64,000 nucleotides of DNA from Taxillus chinensis (GCA_023512835.1 CM042085.1:35852324-35916323), one strand, 5' to 3'; positions 11,225-22,812 are shown, numbered from the stretch's first letter. The notes: generated by a model from the letters alone, not told the origin. Translations and numbers: made by a program.

Positions 11225-12567
11225 GATGAGAAGATAGTTCAGAAAGAAAAGGGGTAGCTCTTAAGGCTACGGCTGGACGAAGCATGCTGACGGAGGATGA
11301 TACGGAAGAGTCAGAAAACTCTGACTCGGACATGGAAGAAGAAATAGCTCTCCTGGTGAAATCCTTCACACGATTTCTGCGGAAAAGCAGAAAAGGATTC
11401 AGAAGAGGTTCTTCCTCATCCTCAAGAAGGAAGGAGTGGTCAGAGTCAACATCCCAAGACTGCTACAATTGCGGGAAACCTGGTCATTGGGCCAAGGACT
11501 GTAGATCCAAACCCAAGATGGCCGACAAGGATGACAAGGTTAAACCCCGACGCTCCACCTCAGATAACAGCAAAATGAAGAGGAAGGCGTTCGTCTCAAA
11601 ATACAACAGTGGCTCGGAAGAAGAAGAGGAATCTTCAGACGACGAACCAACGGAAAAGGCGAATGTCTGCCTCATGTTAAATGCTGAGGTACCTTCTATC
11701 TCTGAGCTCTTGAGTAAACTAGAATCTCTTACTAAGGAACGTGATGATGAAAAGAATGAGAGATTAATAATTACTCAAATGTATCAAAATATGAGTGGTC
11801 AGACTAAGCGCCTAGAACTTACTGTTTCTAAACTTGAAAAGGACATAGCTGACTACCAAAGCAGGGAGGTTTGGTATCACGACCTAAGAGCTGAGAATCA
11901 CCTGCTGAATACCAACTCACAGGCATGAATGTAAATCTTAAAAGACTCGAGATTGAACTTGAGAAAAAAAAGGAAATAAATCGTAAATGGCTAAAATCCG
12001 GAGAAATAGCCTCTACATTTAGAACTGATCCTGACAATATCCAAGTCAAACCTGGCCTAGGATCCGAATCCACTTCCACTGCTCCAGCTACTGAGTGCCC
12101 TCCGGACTACACTCCAAAACTAACCAACCTATATCCTGTTAGTACATCTAAACCGTTGGATGGTTTTGTTTCAGGTGGCACCATAGTTTATGATTGTGGA
12201 ACGAGGTCACATCGCTAATCCCGAAGTAGTAGCACCCGTACCAAACGATCACGGGAAGGCTGCTGCAGTTAAAGCCGAAACTGCAGCACCCATAAACAAA
12301 GGAAAGGCTAAGGCTGACGCATCCAGGGCCAAGAGCGCGTCACCCGTTCGCAAAGGATTAAGCCATAGGGAACAGAGTAGAAAACCTGCAAAACCTAAGA
12401 AACCCGTATCCCCTGTTGTAACTTCTCATCACAGTGTCTGTTCGATATGTCGCGAAATAGGTCATTATCACTATGAGTGTTGGAGTCTATCTGATGACTG
12501 GTTATGTAATCGTTCTTCAATCAATAAAAATCCGATTGTCAAAAAAGGGTTCTTCTCGGAAAGCTAA
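11225..12567 (+). pseudogene. gag: gag, C-terminal part with two zinc knuckles and coiled coil, plus element
   Basis: This continues gag in broken frames: 11284-11928, 11925-12218 and 12190-12567. In order: acidic stretch, basic Ser-rich stretch, CCHC knuckle CYNCGKPGHWAKDC at 11461-11502, a Lys/Arg-rich segment, a probable coiled coil around residues 135-205 of the first segment (LSKLESLTKERDDEKNERL and following), and a second knuckle CSICREIGHYHYEC at 12439-12480, also C-x2-C-x4-H-x4-C. The knuckles should bind the element RNA. A missing G in the AAAAGGGGTAG run near 11250 and two later shifts break it. Some of these may be sequencing errors. Confidence 0.8.
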
Positions 12568-12799
12568 ATCTAAAACTCCTCAGAGTATTTCACCTAAGAA
12601 AACCCAAATTGAAGAAGCAACTAAGACGGAAAAAGCTAAGTCAACTTGAAAACTTAAAGTTCCTAGAAACATAAAATCCGGAATAGTTGACACTGTTGTT
12701 GCTTCTCCTAACCGCCCAAAACAAGTTTGGGCACCAAAAATGTAATCTGTTGTCTTGCAAGAGCATCTATGGAATTCACTGTCATCTTACTTGAAGTCA

Positions 12800-14578
12800 A
12801 AGATCAATCAAAGCAAGTGGATACTTGATAGGGGATGCTCCGGACATATGATAAGTCTCTGCTCGTGGATGTTACTAACAAACGAGGCCCATCCGTGACA
12901 TATGGTGACAACAGTAAAGGTAAGACTGTGAGGTATGGCATTTTAACCAATGATTGTGTATCAATTACTAAGGTTGCATTAGTCGAAGGTTTGAAGCATA
13001 ATCTGCTGAGTGTTAGTAATTTATGTGACAAAGGATTCACAGTTTCCTTTTTTTTAAACACCTGCACAGTTAGAGATAACTTATCCGGAGATATTAAGTT
13101 ATCCGGATCAAGAGATGGGAACATATATTCTGTGGTCTTGAGAAATAATTTTTCTAACCCTGTATGCTTCCTCACTATAGCATCACATGAAGATAGTTGG
13201 CTATGACACAAGCGTTGCGCACATTTAAATTTTAAGACCTTGTTTAAATTAGTGTCGCTTGATTTGGTCACTGGTTTGCCTAAACACAAATACTCCAGAG
13301 ACACTCTCTGTCGGGAATGCCGACTTGGCAAACAGACCAAACATAGTTTTAAGAGCAAATCAGTTAATTCAATAACTGCACCTTTACAACTTCTTCACAT
13401 GGACCTATGTGGTCCCATTTCTATTTCTTCACTTGCTGGTGCGAGATACACCCTAGTGGTTATCGATGACTTCACCAGATACACATGGGTGTTGTTCCTG
13501 AAATCTAAGGATCAAACCTTTGAACACCTTGTCGATCTCTTCAACTGGATAAGCAATTCACAAGGACTGAGCATTAAATGCATCAGGAGTGATCATGGTA
13601 CAGAATTTGATTTCTCAGATATGAGGTCATATTGTTCTGAACAGGGCATTCAGCACGACTTCTCTGCGCCCAGAACTCCATAACAAAATGGGGTAGCTGA
13701 GCGCAAGAATCGCACTTTAGTCGAGGCTGGCAGATCAATGTTAGCAGGGGCAAAGCTTCCTCTCAGTCTATGGGCTGAAGCAGTGTCTACTGCCTGCTAT
13801 GTTCAAAACAGAACTCTTATAAATAAACTTACCATGAAAACACCTTATGAGATGTGGAAGGGCAGAAAGCCTTCTATTTCACACTTCAAAACTTTTGGGT
13901 GTACTTGCTACGTACTGAACAATGGAAAAGAATCCCGGAATAAATTTGAACCTAAATCTGATGATGAGATATTTGTTGGATACTCATTACATAGCAAGGC
14001 TTATCGAATTTTCATTAGAAAACTTTTCAAAGTTGAAGAATCTATCCATGTGACTTTTGATGAAGCTAACACGGATTGGTCGAAAGTTGGTTCTTCAAGT
14101 TCTAATGTGCAGGAACAAGTCGACAACATTGACTACTCAAAGTTTATGAATGTTCCAATCACTTCTACTGACCAACCATGTGGCACCAATGAAGAACGAA
14201 GAAATGATGCAGATGATGATACGGATGAATCGGACTCGGGACTTCCACATAACTCCGGATATATTCCTTCGGATATTCAAAATACCGGAGTACCTTCCAG
14301 TCCATCCAGACCAGTTGATACAGAAATGAACAGTAATGGAGAACCTCAAAATACTCCAGACCTGGTAAATTTGAATAACGCTGGCCCGGAAGAAGCTCAA
14401 TCAGTGGACGACCAAGGACCACCTAATCTGACAGAGCTTCAAATCATTGAGTATTCACCACCACTTGCGCAAAACTATAGGTGGACTCAAAGCCACCCTC
14501 AAGAACAAGTGATTGGTGATCCTACTGTTGGTGTTAGAACAAGAGCAGCCACCTCCAACATGTGCCTCTACTCTTGCT
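12800..14578 (+). pseudogene. pol: pol 5' half: protease, GAG-pre-integrase, integrase, plus element
   Basis: Aspartic protease begins near WILDRGCSGHM. The catalytic DSG is DRG here (AGG at 12830-12832), which would kill it. The GAG-pre-integrase zinc region follows (HKRCAHLNFKTL, then LCRECRLGKQTKHSF), with TGG changed to TGA near 13204. The integrase core has the catalytic D at 13402-13404, D at 13591-13593 and E at 13699-13701, giving D,D-35-E spacing. A TAA at 13681-13683 sits just before the E. After the core come YEMWKGRKPSISHF and the long acidic linker to reverse transcriptase. Homologous, more intact copies lie on the minus strand at 29961-31326. Confidence 0.9.
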
Positions 14579-16124
14579 TTTTGTCGCAGATAGAGCCAAA
14601 AGTGGTGGAAGAAGCTCTTCAAGATTCAAATTGGATAGACGCCATGCAGGAAGAGTTAAATCAGTTCAAAAGGAATGATGTGTGGACTCTTGTACCAAGG
14701 CCAAAGTCTCAACAAGTCATTGGAGTTAAATGGGTGTTCCGGAACAAACTTGATACGGACGGACTCGTAATCCGGAACAAAAGATGACTGGTAGCCAAGG
14801 GTTATCATCAAGAAGAAGGAATAGACTATAACGAAACTTTTGCTCCAGTAGCCCGACTTGAGGCAATCAGAATGTTCTTGGCATACGCTTCATACGAAAA
14901 CTTCAAAGTTTATCAAATGGATGTCAAAAGTGCATTTCTAAATGGAGATCTTCAAGAGGAGGTATATGTTGAACAACCTTCAGGCTTCATTGAACTAAAG
15001 GCTGGACATCTGGTCTACAAACTAAGGAATGCCTTGTATGGATTGAAGCAAGCTCCAAGAGCCTGGTATGACACACTTTCGGAATTCTTACTCGCTCACA
15101 ACTTCCAAAAAGGGAAGATTGACACCACGCTATTCTTATGGAAAGAGAAGACACATACTCTGAACGTACAGATCTACGTGGATGATATCATTTTCGGATC
15201 AACTAATCCGAAACTTTGTGATGAGTTCGCCAAGTTGATGACTGGCAAGTTTGAGATGAGTATGATGGGAGAACTGTCCTACTTCCTTGGGATCGAGGTC
15301 AATCAACTAAAGGAAGGAATCTTCATCAACCAAGCTAAGTACACTCGTGATTTAATCAAGAAGTTTGGTATGGAAGGTTCATCTCCTGTCAAAACTCCAA
15401 TGCCAGTCCGTGCCAAGTTAGACCCAGATGTTGATGACAAATCAGTGAATGTGACTGAGTATAGAGGGATGATTGAATCCTTGCTGTATCTTACAGCAAG
15501 TCGCTCGGACATAATGTTTGCAACTTGCATCTGCGCAAGATATCAGGCAAATCCCAAAGAGTCACATATGCTTCATGTAAAACGGATATTAAGGTATCTC
15601 AAAGGAACGATAAATTTGGGACTCTGGTACCCAAAAGAGTCCAGCTTCGCCTTATTCGGATATTCTGATGCTGATTTTGCCAGGTGTCGCATAGACAGGA
15701 AAAGCACCAGTGGTACATGCCAATTCCTTGGAAACATATTGATCTCTTGGTTCAGTAAGAAGTAGAATTTCATATCAATCTCTACTGCTGAAGCGGAATA
15801 TATAGCTGCTGGGAGTTGCTGCGCACAGCTTCTATGGATGCAAAGTCAACTTACTGACTACGGCTTCAACATGACATCTGTTCCACTCTCTTCGTGACAA
15901 TACCAGGTCTTATTGCTATCAGCAATAATCCCGTCATGCATCCAAAGACAAAACATATTGAGGTCAGGCATCATTTCATTCGTGATCATGTTCTTAAAAA
16001 GCACATATCCCTGGAACATGTTGCTACTGAAGATCAACTGGCGGATATACTTACAAAGCCCCTACCTGATGTGAGATTTTCTGAACTTCTTCTTAAATTA
16101 GGTATGCTTGACTTTTCTGCATAG
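14579..16124 (+). pseudogene. pol: pol 3' half: reverse transcriptase and RNase H, plus element
   Basis: Copia reverse transcriptase runs from [14 protein letters not shown] through [34 protein letters not shown] and [13 protein letters not shown]. The catalytic YVDDIIFGS has YVDD intact at 15175-15186. RNase H follows with YSDADFA, KSTSG, STAEAEYIAA and HPKTKHIEVRHHF, ending LGMLDFSA at 16124. A TGA at 14785-14787, a TAG at 15763-15765 and a frameshift near 15895 break it. The 3' part from 14698 is repeated at 31928-33351. The downstream ORF lies 1.7 kb away and is not in this frame. Confidence 0.9.
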
Positions 16125-17720
16125 CTTCTCACCTGTTATCCATCAGTAGTTATTTACAGAACATGCATTGTTGTACTTCATGGTTAGTGATAGACACTGA
16201 ACTTCATGTCTAACTATCTTACTTTAGTCGTGTAAATGTTCTGATATTTCTCACTAAGTTCATATTGGGAGGATGCTTGCTTATCCGGACTGACAGTGAA
16301 TCAAGCAAACATAATTAAATTTATATGACAAATCCTATTCAGATGTCATGAATTCTACTCCATTTTCCATCACGTCTTATGATTTCATGACTGACTGAAA
16401 TATCTAAGATGCATGGTTGAGGAATGATTTGGGAAAGCTCGGACTGAAAGTGGAAATTCACTGTCTGCTGATCAGCTGCTTGAGTTGAGTAAATCAAGGA
16501 TAGGCAGCAGTTTCTCTCATTTCATCATAAAACAGGAAACGTCTTAATAGGCTCTAAAAGACCACGGGGGAGAAATTGCTCTCTCTATTATCTAGTAATA
16601 CCCCTGGATTCAAAATTCATGACCTCTTTCCTGGCTGTCTATCTGAGGGGGAGTCATCCTCGAGAAGATCGCATCAAAATGATTCGCTGATCTCAGGGGG
16701 AGAGAATACTTCATTGAATCTTAAGTAAGGCCCCCTGTTTCAAAGAAAAGGCATGACTACAGGGCGAGAGAATGCTTATTATTAAGTAATGCCTCTCTGA
16801 TATGTCTCGGATGTTCCGCCCTATAACTCTCACTCATAAAGCTGATTGGATTTGCACTGTTGAATCGGAATTGTGGATTGCTTGGCTGTTATCTTCCTCT
16901 TCCTAGCATTTTAGGCATGACAGTCTGTTGTATCATCATACATCATGTGCTCTTCTTTCCATTTTCACTCCTACATTCTCTGATGGATGAAGTCATATAA
17001 ATCAAATTGATCTTTGCTCTCATTTTCAGTATGAAGGATTGGTTATGTTAACCTATTGGATTTATGTGTTAATTATCCCACACATACATTGATTTCAGTA
17101 TGATGGCTTTCACTTCTTATGTATGTGTCTAGCACTTAACTTCTTATGCATAAGTTCTGTTTCTTCTTAGTACGGATTGTGTGTTATACTCTTATATTGT
17201 TTATTCGAACTAACCCGAACCTGACGAGACTTGCTCTTCAAAGCATCTATTTGTTAAGTCACAGGTTCAGATTCTCTGAGGTGTTGTCGTACTTCATACT
17301 CCCTCGACATCAAGACCGCAAAGGAATCATCTCTTTTCAACACTCTGTTATACGGACAGTTAGTCAGTCTCATCCGGATGTTCTTTATATGGATTATCCT
17401 TCTCCGGATGAAAGTCGATTTATTTCCTCCTGACTCTTGGAATTCTCAATTCGCGATAAACCAAGTAATTATCTTACATCGCTTATTTTTTAGGAGAGAT
17501 AATGATGGTTCATTTAATGCACGCATCAAGCCCGATACTTATCTTTTCAAAAATCCGGAAGTATGCCTACAGCTGTCATCTTTAAATGGTTAGCACTGCC
17601 GCCACGTCATAAGTCTATTCGACGGCGTTAATTCATCATTTCTAATGACATAAGGAAGTCGAGTGGCTCACTGTTCATTTTGCTTAAACTCGAGACCCAC
17701 TTGCTTCCACGGAAAGGATC
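16125..17720 (+). other. Non-coding spacer with multiple polypurine tracts
   Basis: No supported gene. Between about 16565 and 16775 there are four PPT-like motifs (GGGGGAGAAATTG, GAGGGGGAGTCATCC, AGGGGGAGAGAATAC, AGGGCGAGAGAATGC), each beside a similar T-rich stretch. Multiple PPTs after pol are known in Sireviruses. Further on, TTATTTTTTAGGAGAG near 17484 looks like a plant 3' splice site and could serve a spliced RNA for the next ORF; this is a guess. Confidence 0.65.
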
Positions 17721-17786
17721 CTATTTATACCGCACTATCGGCGTCGGCCGAGGTTATCACTACCAACTCTCAAAACCCTAAACCCT
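17721..17786 (+). promoter_or_regulatory. Candidate internal promoter: TATA-like box and telo-box
   Basis: CTATTTATAC at 17721-17730 and AAACCCTAAACCCT at 17773-17786 precede the downstream ORF start at 17843. The same pair occurs before the homologous minus-strand ORF (24707-24715 and 24651-24665). Telo-boxes (AAACCCTAA) are common in plant 5' leaders. The arrangement suggests a leader captured with the ORF. Confidence 0.45.
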
Positions 17787-17842
17787 CACCGCACCTATTC
17801 CTGCAAAGCTCTTCTCTCCTTCTCCCTCAATCTTTCACTCTC

Positions 17843-20530
17843 AATGGCATCCCAAGCTCTCTATGGTGTTGTTCCTGGCCATCTTGTCGATTGGTCCGGA
17901 ATCTCTGATCCTCCAGCATGGCTCCATGAGGTTCGCCAGCTACTCGAGCATAGCAACCTTCTTGCGCTTGTTTTTGCCCGGCCGATCTTCTAGTGCCGGA
18001 CATCCTAGCCTTCCATCAGCACTCCACCTCCACTGAGGAGTTTATCCTTTCTGTGGTTCGAGGGAACTCTATCAAGATCACACCTCAGGTGATCCGGGAC
18101 GTTTTCAACCTTCCTGCCGGCGATGACATTCGACCGAACGCTGTTGCCATGGCTGCTTCCATGGGGTGTCCTAATAAGGTGAAGGAGTACAAAATGAAGT
18201 CTTTCCATGGTCCTCACCGTTGTATGGCCACCATACTTAGCCGGTGTCTTCTGGCTCGCTCCACGGCTCTCGACTCGGTTCCGTATGATCTCCTGCTGGC
18301 GATGTATGCGGTTTTTGAGTCACTGCCACTTGACTGGGGCAACTTTCTCTTCCGGGTGTTGCCGAATGGGAAACGGAACTCATCTTTCGGACGAATTCTG
18401 TCCCAAATTTTCCAGCATCTTCACCCCACGCACTTCCAGGGTGAACTGGTGATTCCCTTCCCGGTGTCCTACTACTTCCGTCATCTTACTGCCAACGGGA
18501 CCCTCACCGTTCGCCGCCCTCCAGTCTCCCGTGCCCTTGCTGTTGCTTCAGAACAGCAACCGAGTTCTGTTGGTGACCCAGTTGCCAGTTCGGGCCACGA
18601 AGTTAGTTCTGCTCTCCGGTCCGTTCACTCCCGCATCCGTTCTGTTGCCGCTCCAGCACGCTCCCGCAGTTCACTGCACAACGTTCGGGCTGACCCATCT
18701 ACTGCTGTAGGGCCCTCTCAGCCGCCCTTCCATGAGGTTACCACATCCACCTCTCTTGCTGATGTCCCTGCCTCTCTTCCTGCTGTTGTTGCTGCTGCTA
18801 CTCCTGATGCTGCTGCTGATGTTCCCGCACCCATCTCTCCGGTCACAGCGGCTATTGCTGCTGTTCTTCCGGACCTTCCATCTTCTCCTGCGGAAGCCTC
18901 TCCCGCTCACTCTCCGGCCCTCCAGGATTATCTCGACCATCTCTCCACCGACATACTAAATGACTGCTGGCTGCGCTTAAATCTCGCCATTACTACTGAC
19001 ATCCCAGAACCTACCCTCCGGGTGTTTTATGCTCAACACACCCAGACCCCGGAGGAAATGATTAGTTGGAACTACTACCACGGCTTTGTGACGCCATCGC
19101 TCCTCAAGGCTGCACCTCCTGCTGCTGCCTCTTCCGGCCATGCCCATGACGCACGGAAAACTGCCCCTGCTGAGGCTGGCCCCTCTTATCCTGCGGATAT
19201 CCCTATCATTGACCTCTCCAGTCAAAGTGGATCTGCCGCACCTCCTACTGCTGCTGCTGTACAACCACCGTCCTCTCCTGCTGCCACTGACTCTGCCCTG
19301 CCCACACCTGCCCCTCTTCATGCGGGCGATTCTTCGAAAGCTCCCGCTTTTGGTCTTGGGCGCGCCTCTTTTGCCACGATTTTATCTGAGGCTGCTTTCT
19401 CCGCCCAACTCGATCGCCTTGCTGAGGACAGTCGTCTTTAGACCCAGGCCCTTTCCGACCATGTCCGGGCCATAGGTGCCGAGCTTCTTTCTGCTTTCTC
19501 CTCTACCTCTCTCTCCATGGATCAGAAGCTAGAGCGGCTTGCCGCGTCTTTCTCTGACTTGTCCACCTCCATTGCGGACTTAACACAAGTTGTGGCCAGT
19601 CCCTCCCTCTCTCGCCAATCTGCCAAACCGGGGGAGAAATCATCTGATCCTTCCCCTCTTTCCACTACTGGCGTTGCCTCTCGCAAACGGTCTGCACCTA
19701 CTCTTCCTCCAGGCTTTCCGATGCCTAAACGCAGCCGTTTCTCCACTGGCCAGACCAGCTCTCCCACTCCTTCTGTTCCTTCTGGTGCCATCTCCTTCCT
19801 CCCATCATACGCGGAATTGCATCCGGATAATGCTGATGGGAGCATTCTTGCTGCGGCCAAGGCCTATGCCTTCTCCACTGCTGAGCGCCAATGTGTGTCT
19901 GCCTCATCCCCCTTCGAACCTCAAGACATCCGGACCACACTGTCTGAGGAGGGACAATTTTCCACTGACGACATCGACAACTATGCTCTGGTGGTAAAGA
20001 TGGAGTTGAGGCTATTCCCCTCTTTACTTGAGGAAGGCCTTGATTTTGATGTTCTTCCTTGCTGGGTTGAAAACCAGTTTCCTACTATAGACGTTATTCT
20101 ATCCTACATCAATGGTACAACAGAGAATAGCAGACCATGGACCTCTCTGTCCATCATTTTCATCCCCTTCCAGGTCGACTCCCCACATTTCATGCTGACT
20201 GTTTTCCTTATCAAAGAGAAGAAAATCTTGCTTCTGGATTCTCATCAGGTGGTTGACCGCCCGATTAGAAAGAATCAGATGAGGAGTCTCGTTCAAACCT
20301 TGTCGGATGCAATCAGACAGAGTTCTCTCTATGAAGACTTGAATCTACCGCCTCTTGGTCAGGATGAAGTACTCATGGGGACGAACCGGAACAAGAAGAA
20401 TGTGCCCCAGCAACCCGATGGAAACAGTTGTGGAGCCTTTATCTGCTACTTCTTGAAATCTATTATCTCCTTCGATGATGACTGGAAAAATATCATCGAG
20501 TTCTCCAAGAAGCAGACAATGGCACTATGA
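17843..20530 (+). pseudogene. Env-position ORF with C-terminal Ulp1/C48 SUMO-protease domain
   Basis: Start ATG 17843 (MASQALYGVVPGHLVDWSG) is shared with the minus-strand copy. The N-terminal domain (SVVRGNSIKITPQVIRDVFNLP, then PYDLLLAMYAVFESLPLDWG) resembles plant transposon-associated proteins. A long Ala/Pro/Ser-rich linker follows, then a short helix (MDQKLERLAASFSDL). The last 180 or so residues are a C48 cysteine-protease fold. Counting from Met 19517, His224 (codon 20186-20188, SPHFML), Asp241 (20237-20239, LLLDS), Gln299 and Cys305 (20429-20431, PDGNSCGAF) match the Ulp1 His-Asp-Gln-Cys set. Such enzymes cleave SUMO or similar modifiers. One 1-nt deletion near 17970 and a TAG at 19439-19441 (CAG in the minus copy) break the frame, so an intact form would be near 895 residues. 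Confidence 0.8.
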
Positions 20531-20721
20531 GAGCATGCAGCAAGGATGATCTTCAAATATAGTAAGCCGTATGTACCATAATGTATATCTGTACTAAGAC
20601 TTAATGTATTCCTATTGTAACTAAGTGGGACTGTTCTCTTTAATCCTTACCTCTGTGTTATTTCTTACTGCCTTATCGGATCAGATTACAAAGGGTTTGG
20701 CATATCCATATTGGGGGAGAT
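20531..20721 (+). other. 3' spacer and terminal polypurine tract
   Basis: Short non-coding stretch after the Ulp1-like ORF. It ends with ATTGGGGGAGAT at 20710-20721, directly before the 3' LTR, the expected polypurine primer for plus-strand synthesis. Confidence 0.8.
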
Positions 20722-21975
20722 TGTTGGATCAAACCGAGAATTTGGATAATGCGTAACAAACCCTATGTAATTTGACTCGAGATGTTTCATGTTTACCATT
20801 AAGTCTGTGCAGATGAGTTAACTCTAAATCCGGACCTACTCATGTGAGGACAAAGCTAAGGACAGGATACATAATTCTGATCCGGATCATCATGAGTGTC
20901 GTCATTCACTTGGTATATAACCAAGTCATCATCCGGAGTAAGGACCCTTCGTGCTGATTAAACACTTGACAAAACGACTAGGAACCCACGTCTAACACTC
21001 AACAAGATTATGTCAATTAATGCGGAGTAAGTTCCTGAGTCTACATCTATCACGGAGTAAAAAAGACTTGTGAGAGAGAAGGAATCGAAGTTGTCACTCC
21101 AACCGGACTAAGAAAAAGAAGACACGGACGAAGAAATCCGAGTCTGTCATTCGAGCGGAGTAAGGGCAACTGTTGCGGAGTAAGGACATCAAATGCGGGA
21201 TAAGGAATCTGAACCATTACTCATGCGGAGTAAGGAAGCGCTGACACGGAATAAGGATTCCAGGACTTCATTCATACGGAGTAAGCAATCACTGATACGG
21301 AGTAAGGATCCAAGCTTCGTTCATGCGGAGTAAGGAACCTTGCAATGGACCAAGAAGACGCTGCTTCATCTCTCCAAGCCGCAATTAATGCTAGCAGCTC
21401 GCTACGTCCCGATGTAAGACAAACTTATTGAATACCTAAATTGTCTGACACGTGGAACACACGGAGATGTGGACGCAGTCTCAAATGCAATTGGAATCAA
21501 GCAAAGAATTCATTACAACTTATGCTTCTAATATTTCGAGCTCCACATCCGCAGCAGTTAAAGCTTCAGCATTTTCCGATAAAGAACTTCAATGCTCCAC
21601 ACTGCTCGGAAAATGCAGTTCCAAGATAGATTTCTAGGATGTCTATATATATGCCTAAAGCAATGTAAAAAGTGCGTGCTTACTTATACTTATACACTCA
21701 TAAGCATATATCTTGAAAAGAGCCAAACACAGAGATTCACTCCCAAGTGTGTATAACTATAACAGAGTGTTGTGTTGTAATCAGCTAAAACGTTGTTTTG
21801 CTTTGTTGTAATTATCTTCAGATAATAAAACAACATACTTCCACTACCTGGTTAATCTTCCGCGCTGATTTTATCCATTTAACCAGAGTGAGTGTCTAAG
21901 CCATTAAAAGAGAGAAAGAATTTTTAAAGAGCCTATTCACCCCCCCCCCCCCCTCTAGGCTCTCCGGGACCAACA
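20722..21975 (+). mobile_element. 3' LTR of the plus-strand Sirevirus (copy A)
   Basis: Starts TGTTGGATC and ends GGGACCAACA. It aligns end to end with 9074-10386 apart from the 51-bp block and scattered substitutions. It abuts the truncated minus-strand LTR at 21976 with no target duplication between them. Confidence 0.95.
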
Positions 21976-22812
21976 ATGTAGAATCAGTGCAGAAGATAAC
22001 CAGATAGTGGAAGTATTTTGTTTTATTATCTGATGACAATTACAACAAAATGAACATCAATTACATCTGATTACAATAACACTCAGTTTTACAGTCACAC
22101 ACACTAGTGTTGATAATCTCTATGAGCTCTTGTACACACCCTTTTTATGAATATACACAATTTAGTATTTATAGACATTCCTAGGAATCTATCTTGGAAC
22201 TGTATATCCCGAGCACTGTGTAACATTAAGTTCTATACTTTTGCTTTAACTACTACCGATGTGGAGCTCAAAATATTGGAAGCACAAGTGTATTGAATTA
22301 CTTTGCTTGATTCCAATTGCATTTGAGACTGCGTCCACATCTTTGAGTGTTCCACGTGTAAGACAGTTTAGATCTTCAATGAGTTTGTCTTACATCGGGA
22401 CACAACGAGCTGAACATTAAATGCAGCTTGGAAAAGATGAAGCAGCGTCTTCTTAATCCATAGTAAGGTTCCTTACTCCATATCAACGAAGCTCGGATCG
22501 TTACTCCGTGTCAGTAGTTGCTTACTCTGTATCGGTACAGTCCTGGAATCCTTGTTCCGTGCAAGCGCTTCCTTACTCCGCATGAAGTTAAGACTCGGAT
22601 AACTAATTCTGCATCAGCGCTTCCTTACTCCGCATAGAGTAGGTACGGAATGCTTACTCCGCATCAGCGCTTGGTTCGAATTCCTTACTCCCCATTAGTT
22701 TCCCTTACTCCACAATAGTTGTCCTTACTCCGCATCAGTGACAGACTCGGATTCCATAGTCCGTGTCTTTATTTCCTTGGTCCAGTGGAGTGACAACTTC
22801 GATTCGTTCTCC
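21976..22812 (-). mobile_element. Truncated 3' LTR of the minus-strand Sirevirus (copy A)
   Basis: The segment aligns with the complete minus-strand 5' LTR from about 50999 to 51789. It lacks about 88 bp at the outer end, where it meets the plus element, and lacks the inner part of U3, breaking off at GTTCTCCG near 22812 straight into ORF sequence. It keeps the reversed CTTACTCCGCA motif array. Confidence 0.85.

Larger units (their letters stand above)
9074..21975 (+). mobile_element. Sirevirus-type Ty1/copia retrotransposon with Ulp1-like ORF, plus strand
   Basis: LTR-to-LTR element of about 12.9 kb: 5' LTR 9074-10386, PBS 10389-10400, gag 10448-12567, pol 12800-16124, multiple polypurine tracts, env-position ORF 17843-20530, PPT 20711-20721, 3' LTR 20722-21975. 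Protease, then integrase, then reverse transcriptase order makes it Ty1/copia. Long zinc-knuckle gag, extra ORF after pol and repeated PPT motifs point to Sireviruses. It is defective through stops and frameshifts in gag, pol and the extra ORF. The flanks are GTTGT on the left and ATGTA on the right, so there is no target duplication and at least one end is not an original insertion site. Confidence 0.9.

Noticed and set aside
17146..17593. Open frames between pol and the Ulp1-like ORF
   Set aside because: Not conserved in the minus-strand copy, and they overlap the non-coding PPT spacer.
18671..19321. Long open frames antisense to the Ala/Pro/Ser linker
   Set aside because: Shadow frames of a GC-rich repetitive coding segment. 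Composition explains them.
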